Of a stretch of DNA of 64,000 nucleotides, positions 27,089 to 36,181 are shown in pieces. Each line of letters begins with the position of its first letter. The stretch's first letter is position 1. The notes under the pieces were generated by a model. It saw only the letters and a list, made by a program, of their open reading frames with translations, had not been told where the DNA came from and did no database searches. The stretch is taken from assembly GCF_020982545.1 (NCBI RefSeq), contig NZ_JAJKLK010000007.1, positions 248,001 through 312,000 of the forward strand. Direction: 5' to 3'. The position numbers and the translations under genes are program-made. The stretch comes from Streptomyces sp. MNU76. GTDB taxonomy: Bacteria; Actinomycetota; Actinomycetes; Streptomycetales; Streptomycetaceae.

Positions 27089-27919
27089 TCAGATCAGGCC
27101 GTGTTCGGTCAGGTACTCCAGCTGTGCCCGTACCGAGAGGTCCGCGGCGGGCCACAGGGAGCGGTCGACGTCCGCGTAGACGTGGGCGACGACGTCGCCG
27201 GGAGTGCGGTAGCCGTTCTCGACGGCCGTCTCCACCTGGGCCAGCCGGTGGGCGCGGTGGGCCAGATAGAACTCGACGGCACCCTGGGCGTCCTCCAGGA
27301 CGGGGCCGTGACCGGGGAGGACGGTGTGGACGCCGTCGTCGACCGTGAGGGACCTGAGGCGGCGCAGCGAGTCGAGATATTCGCCGAGACGGCCGTCGGG
27401 GTGGGCCACGACCGTCGTACCGCGGCCCAGGACGGTGTCACCGGTCAGGACGGCCCGGTCCGCCGGGATGTGGAAGCAGAGCGAGTCGGCGGTGTGGCCG
27501 GGGGTGGGGACGACCCGGAGCTCCAGGCCGCCGACCGAGACGACGTCGCCCGCGCCCAGTCCTTCGTCGCCGAGCCGCAACGCCGGGTCCAGGGCCCGTA
27601 CGTTCGTGCCGGTCAGCTCGGCGAAGCGGGCGGCGCCTTCCGCGTGGTCCGGGTGCCCGTGCGTGAGCAGGGTCAGCGCGACACGACGGCCGGCCTTCTC
27701 CGCCGCGGCGACGACGTTGCGCAGATGAGCGTCGTCCAGGGGCCCGGGGTCGATCACGACAGCAAGGTCGGAGTCCGGTTCGGAGACGACCCAGGTGTTG
27801 GTGCCGTCCAGCGTCATCACGGAGGCGTTCGGCGCGAGCACGTTGACGGCGCGGGCGGTGGCCGGGCCGGACAGGACACCGCCCCTGGGCTGTCCGGGAA
27901 GGGCTGCTGCGTCGGTCAT
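27089..27919 (-). CDS. MBL-fold metallo-hydrolase (Rv3677c-like, LACTB2/RNase-type subgroup)
   Basis: About 276 residues from ATG 27919, with GGAAGG upstream. LTHGHPDHAEG holds the HxHxDH metal motif, VPTPGHTADSL the second metal His and VLTGDTVLG the bridging Asp. The C-terminal HRAHRLAQVE region and winged-helix-like tail resemble the LACTB2-like subgroup. It is a zinc hydrolase acting on an unknown substrate, possibly RNA or an ester. The upstream 378 bases on the same strand are filled by a repeat array that separates it from the NUDIX gene. Confidence 0.85.
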   Translation of the reverse strand: MTDAAALPGQPRGGVLSGPATARAVNVLAPNASVMTLDGTNTWVVSEPDSDLAVVIDPGPLDDAHLRNVVAAAEKAGRRVALTLLTHGHPDHAEGAARFAELTGTNVRALDPALRLGDEGLGAGDVVSVGGLELRVVPTPGHTADSLCFHIPADRAVLTGDTVLGRGTTVVAHPDGRLGEYLDSLRRLRSLTVDDGVHTVLPGHGPVLEDAQGAVEFYLAHRAHRLAQVETAVENGYRTPGDVVAHVYADVDRSLWPAADLSVRAQLEYLTEHGLI

Positions 27920-28069
27920 ACGGAGGTGCCTTCCAGCGGGAGGGGAGAAGTAGGACGGTGCCGCGAGCGGGCCCGGACGGCGCCCCGACCCCCACACGGC
28001 GGTACGAGGCACGCGGCCACGGACTCGGACCGAACACTCGACGGCCCCCGGCGTGCTGCGACTCGCCCG

Positions 28070-28290
28070 GTGCGCACTGCCACCCGCCGCGGCAACGCTG
28101 CCGCCCAACCCGGGAGCGCTATCGCTTGGTCAGGCAACGCTGTCGCCCGCCCCGCCGACGCTGTCGCCCGACCTGGAAGGGCTGCCACCCGCCCGCCGAC
28201 GCCGCCACCCGACGCGGAAGGACCGCCACCCGCCCCGCCAGCGCCGCCATCCCGCCCGGAAGGGCTGCCGTCCTGCCCCGAACGGCCGTC
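28070..28290. repeat. Degenerate 21-bp tandem repeat array between the NUDIX and MBL genes
   Basis: About ten imperfect units of 19-24 bases, each with a core like GGGTGGCGGC or GGGCGACAGC on the minus strand. Read as protein they give seven-residue units such as RVAVLPR and RVAASAG. An ORF overlapping the NUDIX stop by ATGA covers 28119-28302, and another starts at 28188 in a different frame. Neither matches a known family, so this is treated as non-coding expanded repeat DNA within 27920-28297. Confidence 0.6.
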
Positions 28291-28297
28291 GTCGCCG

Positions 28298-29167
28298 TCA
28301 TGTCGGGTCTCCGGCGGCCGGAACGCGCTTGGTGAACTCGTCGTGGCCCGGCCAGGAGAGGATCGCGTCGTCGTTCTCCAGGCGGGCCCGGGCGAGGACG
28401 GGTGTCAGGTCGCGGGCAGGGGCGGCGGCGAGCGCGGCGGCGGCCGAGTCGTACTGCGCGAGCCGGCGCAGGGTCGCGATGGTCGGAGGCATCATCATCA
28501 GCTCGCCCTTGTCGTAGCCGTCCGCCGCGTCCCGGGGCCGGATCCACACCGTGCGGTCGGCCTCCGTGGAGGCGTTGCGGGTGCGCTGCCCCTGCGGAAG
28601 GGCGGCCACGAAGAACCAGGTGTCGTAGCGCCGGGCCTCGAACTCCGGGGTGATCCAGCGCGCCCAGGCGCCGAGGAGATCGGAGCGCAGGACCAGTCCC
28701 CGGCGCTCCAGGAACTCGGCGAAGGACAGCTCCCGGGCGGCCACCGCGGCCCGGTCCGCCTCCCAGTCGTCGCCCGTGGTGTCGTCGATCACGGTGTCGG
28801 GGCTCGGCCCGGCGAGCAGGACGCCGGCCTCCTCGTACGTCTCCCGGACGGCCGCGCAGACGATCGCCTGGGCGTCGGTCTCGTCGACGCCGAGGCGGGA
28901 CGCCCACCACGCGTGCGTGGGGCCCGCCCAGCGGATGTGGTGGTCGTCGTCGCGTGGGTCCACTCCGCCGCCCGGATACGCGTACGCGCCTCCGGCGAAG
29001 GCCATGGAGGCGCGTCTGCGCAGCATGTGCACGACCGGGGTGTCGGCCGTGTCCTTGAGCAGCATGACGGTGGCGGCCCGCCGGGGGGTCACCGGTGTCA
29101 GCGTGCCGGCCGCGAGTGCGCGGATGCGGTCCGGCCACTCGGCGGGATACCACTGCCCGTTTGCCAT
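28298..29167 (-). CDS. NUDIX hydrolase
   Basis: A 289-residue protein. GAYAYPGGGVDPRDDD followed by AAVRETYEEAGVLL forms the NUDIX box, with a longer than usual insertion between the Gly-rich start and the REXXEEXG core, as in NUDT19-like proteins that act on CoA derivatives. TAG-type -10 sequence TAGCCT (complement of 29174-29179) lies six bases before the ATG, so the mRNA may be leaderless. It lies downstream of ridA and DUF4177 on the same strand, after a 61-base gap. Confidence 0.85.
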   Translation of the reverse strand: MANGQWYPAEWPDRIRALAAGTLTPVTPRRAATVMLLKDTADTPVVHMLRRRASMAFAGGAYAYPGGGVDPRDDDHHIRWAGPTHAWWASRLGVDETDAQAIVCAAVRETYEEAGVLLAGPSPDTVIDDTTGDDWEADRAAVAARELSFAEFLERRGLVLRSDLLGAWARWITPEFEARRYDTWFFVAALPQGQRTRNASTEADRTVWIRPRDAADGYDKGELMMMPPTIATLRRLAQYDSAAAALAAAPARDLTPVLARARLENDDAILSWPGHDEFTKRVPAAGDPT

Positions 29168-29228
29168 GGGCGGAGGCTAACTCGTCACGGGCTGATGTTC
29201 GAGTGAGCCTCCGCGAACCCGGCGGGCT

Positions 29229-29696
29229 CTAGGCCTCGGCCAGCTCCACCTGGAGCTCCACCTCGACCGGCGCGTCCAGCGGCAGGACCGCCACACCGAC
29301 CGCGCTGCGCGCGTGGACACCCTTGTCGCCGAAGACGGCGCCCAGGAGTTCGCTCGCGCCGTTCAGTACGGCGGGCTGGCCCGTGAAGTCGGAAGCCGAG
29401 GCCACGAAGCCGACGACCTTCACCACACGCGCGACCCGGTCCAGGTCGCCCGCCACGGACTTGACGGCGGCCAGGGCGTTCAGCGCGCAGGTACGGGCGA
29501 GCTCCTTGGCCTCCTCGGGGGTGACCTCGGCGCCGACCTTGCCGGTGACGGGCAGCTTGCCCTCCACCATGGGCAGCTGCCCGGCGGTGTAGACGTACAC
29601 CCCGCTGCGCACGGCCGGCTGGTACGCCGCGAGCGGCGGGACGACCTCGGGCAGCCTCAGCCCGAGTTCCGCGAGCTTCGCTTCGACGGCGCTCAC
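29229..29696 (-). CDS. RidA family protein
   Basis: 155 residues from GTG 29696, overlapping the DUF4177 stop (GTGA). It has the YjgF/RidA fold with QLPMVEGKLPVTGKVG and the conserved CALNALAAVKSVAGDLDRV helix. The position of the canonical active-site Arg (RxxV near residue 125) reads HARSAVGVAVLPL. RidA proteins hydrolyse reactive enamine/imine intermediates; this longer actinobacterial branch (Rv3678c) has no proven substrate. Confidence 0.85.
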   Translation of the reverse strand: MSAVEAKLAELGLRLPEVVPPLAAYQPAVRSGVYVYTAGQLPMVEGKLPVTGKVGAEVTPEEAKELARTCALNALAAVKSVAGDLDRVARVVKVVGFVASASDFTGQPAVLNGASELLGAVFGDKGVHARSAVGVAVLPLDAPVEVELQVELAEA

Positions 29697-29851
29697 GGCT
29701 TGGGCCGCTTCAGGTAGGCCACCAGCTGCTCGGGGTTGTTCGGCCCGGGCACGACCTGGACGAGCTCCCAGCCGTCCTCGCCCCAGGTGTCCAGAATCTG
29801 CTTCGTGGCATGGACGAGCAGCGGCACGGTTGCGTATTCCCACTTGGTCAT
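29693..29851 (-). CDS. DUF4177 small protein
   Basis: A 52-residue protein from ATG 29851, starting MTKWEYATVPLLVHATKQ and containing GEDGWELVQVV, the DUF4177 hallmark. TAAAGT (complement of 29859-29864) lies seven bases before the start, so a leaderless mRNA is likely. It is coupled to ridA by the stop/start overlap and divergent from the ArsA pair. Function unknown. Confidence 0.8.
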   Translation of the reverse strand: MTKWEYATVPLLVHATKQILDTWGEDGWELVQVVPGPNNPEQLVAYLKRPKP

Positions 29852-29950
29852 GTGGCCGACTTTATCCGCTGCCCGGCCGCCGCCCGGCACGGGTTCCGCC
29901 GCCGTCCGGGCACGGGGCGCGCGGGGGCCGACAGACGGGAGGGGCGCAAG

Positions 29951-29959
29951 TTGTCCACA
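29951..29959 (+). promoter_or_regulatory. DnaA box upstream of the ArsA gene
   Basis: TTGTCCACA, the Streptomyces DnaA-box consensus, lies 43 bases before the gene start. Whether DnaA acts here is unknown. Confidence 0.4.
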
Positions 29960-30002
29960 GCCTCCCGCGTATGCCGCGCGCGGACTGGTTAGGCTCGAAT
30001 AC

Positions 30003-30980
30003 GTGAGCAGGCTCCAGGTCGTCAGCGGCAAGGGCGGGACCGGAAAGACCACGGTCGCCGCCGCACTCGCGCTCGCCCTCGCGACCGAGGGGAAGCGCAC
30101 CCTTCTGGTCGAGGTCGAGGGCAGACAGGGCATCGCACAGCTCTTCGAGGCGGAGGCACTGCCGTACGAGGAGCGGAAGATCGCGGTGGCTCCCGGGGGC
30201 GGGGAGGTGTACGCACTGGCCATCGACCCCGAACTGGCCCTGTTGGACTACCTCCAGATGTTCTACAAGCTCGGCGGGGCGGGCCGGGCCCTGAAGAAGC
30301 TCGGCGCCATCGACTTCGCGACCACGATCGCGCCCGGCCTCAGGGATGTCCTCCTGACGGGCAAGGCCTGCGAGGCGGTGCGGCGCAAGGAGAAGAGCGG
30401 GCGGTTCACGTACGACTACGTGGTGATGGACGCGCCGCCCACCGGCCGCATCACCCGCTTCCTGAACGTCAACGACGAGGTGGCGGGCCTCGCGAAGATC
30501 GGCCCGATACACAATCAGGCCCAGGCCGTCATGCGGGTCCTGAAGTCCTCCGAGACGGCCGTGCACCTGGTGACGCTGTTGGAGGAGATGCCCGTCCAGG
30601 AGACGGCGGACGGCATCGCCGAGCTGCGGGCCGCGAGGCTGCCGGTGGGGCGGATCATCGTCAACATGGTGCGGCCCGAGGTGCTGGACGCGGGCGAGCT
30701 GGAGTTCGCGCGCGCGGTGCCGCGTACGGCCGTCGCCAAGTCCCTGTCCACGGCGGGCCTGGGCGGCGCACGGCGCGGCGGCAACGCCGAACGGCTGGTG
30801 GAGCCGCTGCTCGCGCAGGCCGAGGAGTACGCCGAGCGGTACACCCTGGAGCACGAGCAGCGGGGTGCCCTCGGCGAACTGGACCTGCCGCTGCACGAAC
30901 TGCCGCTGCTCGCCGAGGGAATGGACCTCGCGGGCCTGTACGAACTCGCCACGGAACTGCGTCAGCAAGGGATCTCATGA
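30003..30980 (+). CDS. ArsA-type ATPase, first of a pair (Rv3679-like)
   Basis: 325 residues from GTG 30003. VVSGKGGTGKTTVAAALALA is the P-loop with the signature Lys, and the switch and Walker B region is YDYVVMDAPPTGRI. Related to Get3/ArsA, which use ATP to bind and release clients; the two mycobacterial homologues Rv3679 and Rv3680 act together as a complex. TAGGCT at 29990-29995, seven bases before GTG, suggests a leaderless transcript. It overlaps the next gene by four bases. Confidence 0.88.
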   Translation: MSRLQVVSGKGGTGKTTVAAALALALATEGKRTLLVEVEGRQGIAQLFEAEALPYEERKIAVAPGGGEVYALAIDPELALLDYLQMFYKLGGAGRALKKLGAIDFATTIAPGLRDVLLTGKACEAVRRKEKSGRFTYDYVVMDAPPTGRITRFLNVNDEVAGLAKIGPIHNQAQAVMRVLKSSETAVHLVTLLEEMPVQETADGIAELRAARLPVGRIIVNMVRPEVLDAGELEFARAVPRTAVAKSLSTAGLGGARRGGNAERLVEPLLAQAEEYAERYTLEHEQRGALGELDLPLHELPLLAEGMDLAGLYELATELRQQGIS

Positions 30981-32356
30981 CTCCGGACCCGGCCGCCGAG
31001 CGCGACGCGGCGCACGACCAGGACAGCGACAATGCCCCCGCCCACGCCCCGTCCCAGGCGCCGGACGGGCATCGCGTGATCAGCCCGACCCGGCCCCTGG
31101 CCGTCGATCACCTGCTGGACGACCCAGGGACCCGCATCGTGGTCTGCTGCGGCGCCGGCGGTGTGGGCAAGACGACCACGGCGGCGGCTCTCGGGCTGCG
31201 GGCCGCCGAGCGCGGCCGCAAGGTGGTCGTGCTGACCATCGACCCCGCCCGGCGGCTCGCCCAGTCCATGGGCATCGACTCGCTGGACAACACCCCGCGC
31301 CGGGTGAAGGGCATCGACGGGGACGGCGAACTGCACGCCATGATGCTCGACATGAAGCGCACGTTCGACGAGATCGTCGAGGCGCACGCGGACCCCGAGC
31401 GGGCCTCCGCGATCCTGAACAACCCCTTCTACCAGTCGCTCTCGGCGGGCTTCGCGGGCACGCAGGAGTACATGGCGATGGAGAAGCTGGGCCAGTTGCG
31501 GGCCCGGGACGAGTGGGACCTGATCGTCGTCGACACCCCGCCGTCCCGCTCGGCGCTGGACTTCCTGGACGCGCCGAAGCGGCTGGGTTCGTTCCTCGAC
31601 GGCAAGCTGATCCGGGTGCTGCTGGCGCCCGCGAAGGTCGGCGGGCGGGCGGGGATGAAGTTCCTGAACGTCGGCATGTCGATGATGACAGGCGTCCTGG
31701 GCAAGCTGCTCGGCGGTCAACTGCTCAAGGACGTCCAGACGTTCGTGGCCGCGATGGACTCCATGTTCGGCGGCTTCCGTACCCGCGCGGACGCCACGTA
31801 CAAGCTGCTCCAGGCACCGGGCACGGCCTTCCTGGTGGTGGCGGCGCCGGAGCGGGACGCGCTGCGTGAGGCGGCGTACTTCGTGGAGCGACTGGCGGCC
31901 GAGGACATGCCGTTGGCCGGTCTGGTGCTCAACCGCGTCCATGGCAGCGGCGCGGCTCAGCTGTCCGCCGAGCGCGCGCTCGCCGCCGCGGAAAATCTTG
32001 ACGAGCCCCGCATTGTGGATCAGATGGACGGGAAAGCAGTTCGTAACTCTCCCGACACGTACGACAGTTCAGCCAGTTCAGAATCTTCCGCAACGACCGG
32101 TCCGCAGGACGGCTCCCCCGCCCCGGACCTGACGGTGGAACAACTCACGGCGGGCCTGCTCAGGCTGCACGCCGAGCGGATGCGTCTGCTCACGCGCGAG
32201 CAGCGCACGCGTGACCGCTTCACCGCGCTGCATCCCGAGGTGGCCGTGGCCGAGGTGGCCGCGCTGCCCGGTGATGTCCACGACCTGGCGGGGCTGCGGG
32301 ACATCGGGGACCGACTCGCGGCCATACGGCCGGAGCTGCCCACCACCGACAACTGA
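30977..32356 (+). CDS. ArsA-type ATPase, second of a pair (Rv3680-like)
   Basis: A 459-residue protein. The N-terminal 50 residues are acidic and Ala/Pro-rich. P-loop VVCCGAGGVGKTTTAAALGL (about 55-74), VLTIDPARRLAQS and DLIVVDTPPSRSALDFLDAP as Walker B are all intact. A Ser/Thr-rich insertion near residue 355-375 separates the ATPase core from a C-terminal helical part. It forms an operon with the first ArsA gene. The wblA gene converges from the other side, the same arrangement as Rv3679-Rv3680-whiB4. Confidence 0.88.
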   Translation: MTPDPAAERDAAHDQDSDNAPAHAPSQAPDGHRVISPTRPLAVDHLLDDPGTRIVVCCGAGGVGKTTTAAALGLRAAERGRKVVVLTIDPARRLAQSMGIDSLDNTPRRVKGIDGDGELHAMMLDMKRTFDEIVEAHADPERASAILNNPFYQSLSAGFAGTQEYMAMEKLGQLRARDEWDLIVVDTPPSRSALDFLDAPKRLGSFLDGKLIRVLLAPAKVGGRAGMKFLNVGMSMMTGVLGKLLGGQLLKDVQTFVAAMDSMFGGFRTRADATYKLLQAPGTAFLVVAAPERDALREAAYFVERLAAEDMPLAGLVLNRVHGSGAAQLSAERALAAAENLDEPRIVDQMDGKAVRNSPDTYDSSASSESSATTGPQDGSPAPDLTVEQLTAGLLRLHAERMRLLTREQRTRDRFTALHPEVAVAEVAALPGDVHDLAGLRDIGDRLAAIRPELPTTDN

Positions 32357-32570
32357 CCGGCCGACCCATCGACAACCGACCGGCTGGTCCACTGGCCCAC
32401 CAGCAACCGACCGGCCGAACTGCTGAACTGACGTGACGGAAGGCCGAGGAGCCGTCCGCGGCCCCAAGGCCGATCCACGTCTCGGGGCACCCGAGAGCCG
32501 GCACACCTGCCCGACGCGCCGACACCTCAAGGGCGCCCTCGACCGACGTGGCCCGGAAGGGGCCTCGTCC

Positions 32571-32909
32571 TCAGCTCACCGCCGCGTAGTTCTCGTACAT
32601 CTCGTCATCGTCGAGCGGCAGAATGCCCGCGCCACGCTCGTACTCCGTGCGCGCGGTCTCCAGCAGCCTGCGCCACGACGTGACGGTCGGTCGCCTGCGC
32701 AGCAGTGCGCGGCGCTCTCGCTCCGTCATTCCTCCCCACACGCCGAACTCGACGCGGTTGTCCAACGCGTCCGCCAGGCACTCCGTCCGCACCGGGCATC
32801 CGGTGCACACCGCCTTGGCCCTGTTCTGCGCTGCTCCTTGAACGAACAGTTCATCCGGATCGGTAGTGCGGCAGGCAGCCTGCGCACTCCAGTCGGTTAC
32901 CCAGCCCAT
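32571..32909 (-). CDS. wblA: WhiB-like regulator WblA
   Basis: 112 residues from ATG 32909. Four Cys residues (13, 35, 38, 44), with the last three as C-x2-C-x5-C, hold a [4Fe-4S] cluster; GVWGG (about 56-60) and a basic C-terminal helix follow. WblA is needed for sporulation and represses antibiotic production in several streptomycetes. Its mycobacterial counterpart is WhiB4, a redox sensor. A longer frame back to 32966 exists, but the 112-residue form matches known WblA. Confidence 0.95.
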   Translation of the reverse strand: MGWVTDWSAQAACRTTDPDELFVQGAAQNRAKAVCTGCPVRTECLADALDNRVEFGVWGGMTERERRALLRRRPTVTSWRRLLETARTEYERGAGILPLDDDEMYENYAAVS

Positions 32910-33463
32910 ACCGGCGCCGTCCTCTCCCGAATCGAGGCTCCCCCACGGCGGCAGCGGCATATTCACCGCCGCCAGTTGAGGACGTTACGGAAGGTGGGCA
33001 CAGCGCAACACCCCCTTCGGGCCCAATCTTGAATGGCCCGAACGGACTATGCGTAAGCGGCAGATCACCCGCGGGAGTGACCTGAGGACATACATGACTA
33101 TCCCGTCAGAACGGGACAGTTGACATGCGTCACAACGGACACCGAATGACACACGAGGTGGATTCGGACACGGCACCGGAAAAAAATCGGAAGAACGTCA
33201 GAACGATTCGGGCTCGCTGGACGTACTTGATACAAGGGCCTACGGCTGTGACAGTTGAGAGCAGCTTAGGCCAAGGCCTGCGCGCGTGTCCGGCAAAATG
33301 AGAACGTAGACAGCCGTTCATGTTTCCTTCACGCCCCGACGCCCACCGCGTCCCGGGCCCCAGGCCGCGGGCCCGGACCCCGGATGTCACGATCCGGCAC
33401 CCGTACCCCTCCGGACCCACCTGCTCCTTCGGAACGGTCATCGGTACGGATTAGGCTGCCCTC
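32910..33463. promoter_or_regulatory. Shared upstream region of wblA and the PBP gene
   Basis: This 554-base non-coding region is AT-richer than its neighbours. It holds a dyad TCCCGT-N4-ACGGGA (33103-33118), an AGTGAC string near 33076 that resembles half of a BldD site, and TAGGCT (33452-33457), a leaderless -10 element for the PBP gene. WblA probably has a long 5' leader or distant promoters here. Confidence 0.5.
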
Positions 33464-35776
33464 ATGCCAAACAAGCGCTCGGGTGGTGGTCTGTCCCCCA
33501 CACAGCAGGCCGCCAAGTTCCTAGGTGTCAGCGTGCTCGCCGGCGCCGTCATGGCGGGCATCGCCCTGCCCGCCGTCGGCGCCCTGGGGCTCGCGGCCAA
33601 GGGTTCCGTCGAGGGGTTCGACGAACTCCCCGCCAACCTCAAGCAGCCGCCGCTGAGCCAGCGCACCACGATCCTCGACAGCAAGGGCGACTCGATCGCC
33701 ACGGTGTACAGCCGCGACCGTACGGTGGTCGATCTCAAGGAGATCTCGCCGTACATGCAGCAGGCGATCATCGCGATCGAGGACGCCCGGTTCTACCAGC
33801 ACGGCGCGATCGACCTCAAGGGTGTCCTGCGCGCGCTCAACCGGAACGCGCAGGACGGCGGTGTCACCCAGGGCGCGTCCACGCTGACGCAGCAGCTGGT
33901 GAAGAACGTGGCGGTGGAGGAGGCCGGTGACGACCCGACGCTGGTCGCCCAGGCCACCCAGCAGACCCTCGGCCGGAAGATCAACGAGCTGAAGAAGGCG
34001 ATCCAGCTCGAGGAGGAACTGAGCAAGAAGAAGATCCTCGAGAACTACCTGAACATCACGTTCTTCGGCCAGCAGGCCTACGGCGTCGAGGCCGCCTCCC
34101 AACGGTACTTCTCCAAGTCCGCCAAGGACCTGGACGTCGAGGAGGCCGCACTCCTCGCCGGCATCGTGCAGTCGCCCAGCCGGTACGACCCGGTGAACGA
34201 CCCGCAGGAGGCCACCAAGCGGCGCAACACGGTGCTGCAGCGCATGGCCGATGTCGGCGACATCTCCCAGGCGGACGCGGACAAGGCCAAGGCGAAGCCG
34301 CTCGGCCTCGACATCAGCAAGCCGAAGAACGGCTGCATCACCGCCGTCAAGGGCGCGGGCTTCTTCTGCGACTACGTCCGCAAGATCTTCCTGAACGACC
34401 CGATCTTCGGCAAGACGAAGGAAGAGCGGGTCAAGATCTGGAACCAGGGCGGTCTGACGATCCGGACGACGATGGACCCGAAGGCCCAGAAGTCGGTCCA
34501 GGCCTCCGTCAAGGCCCACGTCCGGCAGAAGGACGAGGTGGCCACCGCCGCCACCATCGTGGAGCCGGGCACGGGCAAGATCCTCGCCATGGGCCAGTCC
34601 AGGCCGTACGGCCTGGACACCAAGAAGAACGAGACGTCGATCAACCTCTCGGTCGACGAGTCGATGGGTGGCGGAGCGGGCTACCAGCCCGGTTCGACGT
34701 TCAAGCCGATCGTCGCCGCGGCGGCCATAGAGGACGGCATGTCCCCGGGGAAGATCTACCCCGCGCCGTACCGGATGGCGTACCCGAGTCCGATCTCCAC
34801 CTGCGGCGGCGGCACCTGGCGCAACGGCACCGGCACCAGCGCCGCGAAGCTCGAGAACGAGAGCGCGAGCGAGGTCGGCCCGTACTCGATGGAGAAGGCG
34901 ACCGCACTGTCGGTCAACACCTACTTCGTGCAGATGATCGCGGACATCGGCATCTGCCCGGTGACGAAGATGGCCAAGAAGATGGGCATCGAGCGGGCCG
35001 ACGGCCGCAAGATGGACCAGGCTCCGTCGATCGCGCTCGGCACGCAGGAGATGTCCCCGCTGACCATGGCGAACGGGTACGCCACCTTCGCCGCCCGCGG
35101 CATGTACTGCACGCCGGTCGCCATCGAGTCCATCACCCAGCGGGTCGGCGAGAAGTCGAAGTCGCTGGAGGTCCCGAAGTCGACGTGTTCGCGCGCCATG
35201 TCCGAGAAGACCGCCGACACGATCAGCACCCTGCTGGAGGGCGTGGTCGAGGACGGTACGGGCCGGGAGGCCGGCCTCGGCCCCAGCCGCCCCAGCGCCG
35301 GTAAGACCGGTACGACGGACTTCCGTTACGCGGCCTGGTTCGTGGGCTACACCCCGAACATGGCCGGTGCGGTCTGGGTCGGTGACCCCGCGCACAAGCG
35401 CCGCATGGTGAACATCACCATCGGCGGCGAATGGCACGGCAAGGTCTTCGGTGGCCGGGTTCCCGGTCCGATCTGGCGCGACATGATGTCCGGCGCGCTG
35501 GCGGGCGAGCCGAGCCCCGACTTCAACCGCGTCTACATCCCCGACGAGCGGCCGGACCGCGACCGTGGGGACGACGACGACAACGGGAACGGAAACGGGA
35601 ACGGCGACGACAACAGAAACGGTGACGACGGCGGCGGCTTCATCGGCGGCAACGACGGCGGCACCAGCTTCCCGACCCCGGACTTCACCATCCCGGAGAA
35701 CTGGTTCGAGGGCCAGACGAACGGCGGGAACGGCGGGAACAACGGGAACGGCAACGGCGGCGGCGGGGTTGGGTGA
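33464..35776 (+). CDS. Class A penicillin-binding protein (PonA2-like)
   Basis: A 770-residue bifunctional enzyme. A short cytoplasmic start and one membrane helix (about 18-46) precede a GT51 transglycosylase domain (IEDARFYQHGAIDLKG, STLTQQLVKN). The transpeptidase domain has GSTFKP (SxxK), SVN and KTGT motifs. The last 70 residues are an Asp, Asn and Gly-rich tail with a FTIPENWFEG-like patch. It polymerises and crosslinks peptidoglycan. The order ArsA pair, whiB-like, PBP equals Rv3679-Rv3682. Confidence 0.95.
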   Translation: MPNKRSGGGLSPTQQAAKFLGVSVLAGAVMAGIALPAVGALGLAAKGSVEGFDELPANLKQPPLSQRTTILDSKGDSIATVYSRDRTVVDLKEISPYMQQAIIAIEDARFYQHGAIDLKGVLRALNRNAQDGGVTQGASTLTQQLVKNVAVEEAGDDPTLVAQATQQTLGRKINELKKAIQLEEELSKKKILENYLNITFFGQQAYGVEAASQRYFSKSAKDLDVEEAALLAGIVQSPSRYDPVNDPQEATKRRNTVLQRMADVGDISQADADKAKAKPLGLDISKPKNGCITAVKGAGFFCDYVRKIFLNDPIFGKTKEERVKIWNQGGLTIRTTMDPKAQKSVQASVKAHVRQKDEVATAATIVEPGTGKILAMGQSRPYGLDTKKNETSINLSVDESMGGGAGYQPGSTFKPIVAAAAIEDGMSPGKIYPAPYRMAYPSPISTCGGGTWRNGTGTSAAKLENESASEVGPYSMEKATALSVNTYFVQMIADIGICPVTKMAKKMGIERADGRKMDQAPSIALGTQEMSPLTMANGYATFAARGMYCTPVAIESITQRVGEKSKSLEVPKSTCSRAMSEKTADTISTLLEGVVEDGTGREAGLGPSRPSAGKTGTTDFRYAAWFVGYTPNMAGAVWVGDPAHKRRMVNITIGGEWHGKVFGGRVPGPIWRDMMSGALAGEPSPDFNRVYIPDERPDRDRGDDDDNGNGNGNGDDNRNGDDGGGFIGGNDGGTSFPTPDFTIPENWFEGQTNGGNGGNNGNGNGGGGVG

Positions 35777-36181
35777 CGAACGGCCGGGCGAACGGCCGGG
35801 CGGACCGGAGCACGGCCGGGGTCCGGGAGGCGGTTCGCTGACCTTCGTGGACCGGTGACGGCCGGCCGGTGGAGCCGGGCCGGTGGGGCGCCCTGGAGGG
35901 GGCGCCCCACCGCCGAGTGGGAGGGCCGGGGGCCGGGGGTCGCGTGGCGCCGGGCGGGCATCGGGCTGCCGGAGCCGGTGAGCTTGGCGGGCGCCGGAAG
36001 GGCGGGGCGGAGTCGGAAGTCGACCGGGAGCCGGGGAGCCCTGGCTGGCCGGCCGGCAGCCGACCGGGGAGCCGGAAAGCCTGGCTGACCGGGTGCCGGA
36101 GCCGACCAGGAGCCGAGGAGCGTGGCTGGCCGGAGGCCGGCAGCCGACCGGGGCCCAGGGAGCCTGCCGGAGCCGGGAGCG
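35777..36181. repeat. Repeat-rich intergenic region after the PBP gene
   Basis: 405 bases without a credible gene, rich in GGAGCCGG, GACCGGG and GCCTGGCTG words that recur at 10-40 base intervals, mainly in 35950-36180. It separates convergent PBP and yqeY genes. No hairpin with a clear terminator tail was identified. Confidence 0.5.

Noticed and set aside
27916-28188. A 90-residue protein coded by the repeat array
   Set aside because: Its sequence is made of the repeat and then of the MBL leader in a wrong frame; no start signal or family.
28070-28290. CRISPR array
   Set aside because: Units are degenerate and contiguous, without constant repeats and unique spacers, and no cas genes are present.
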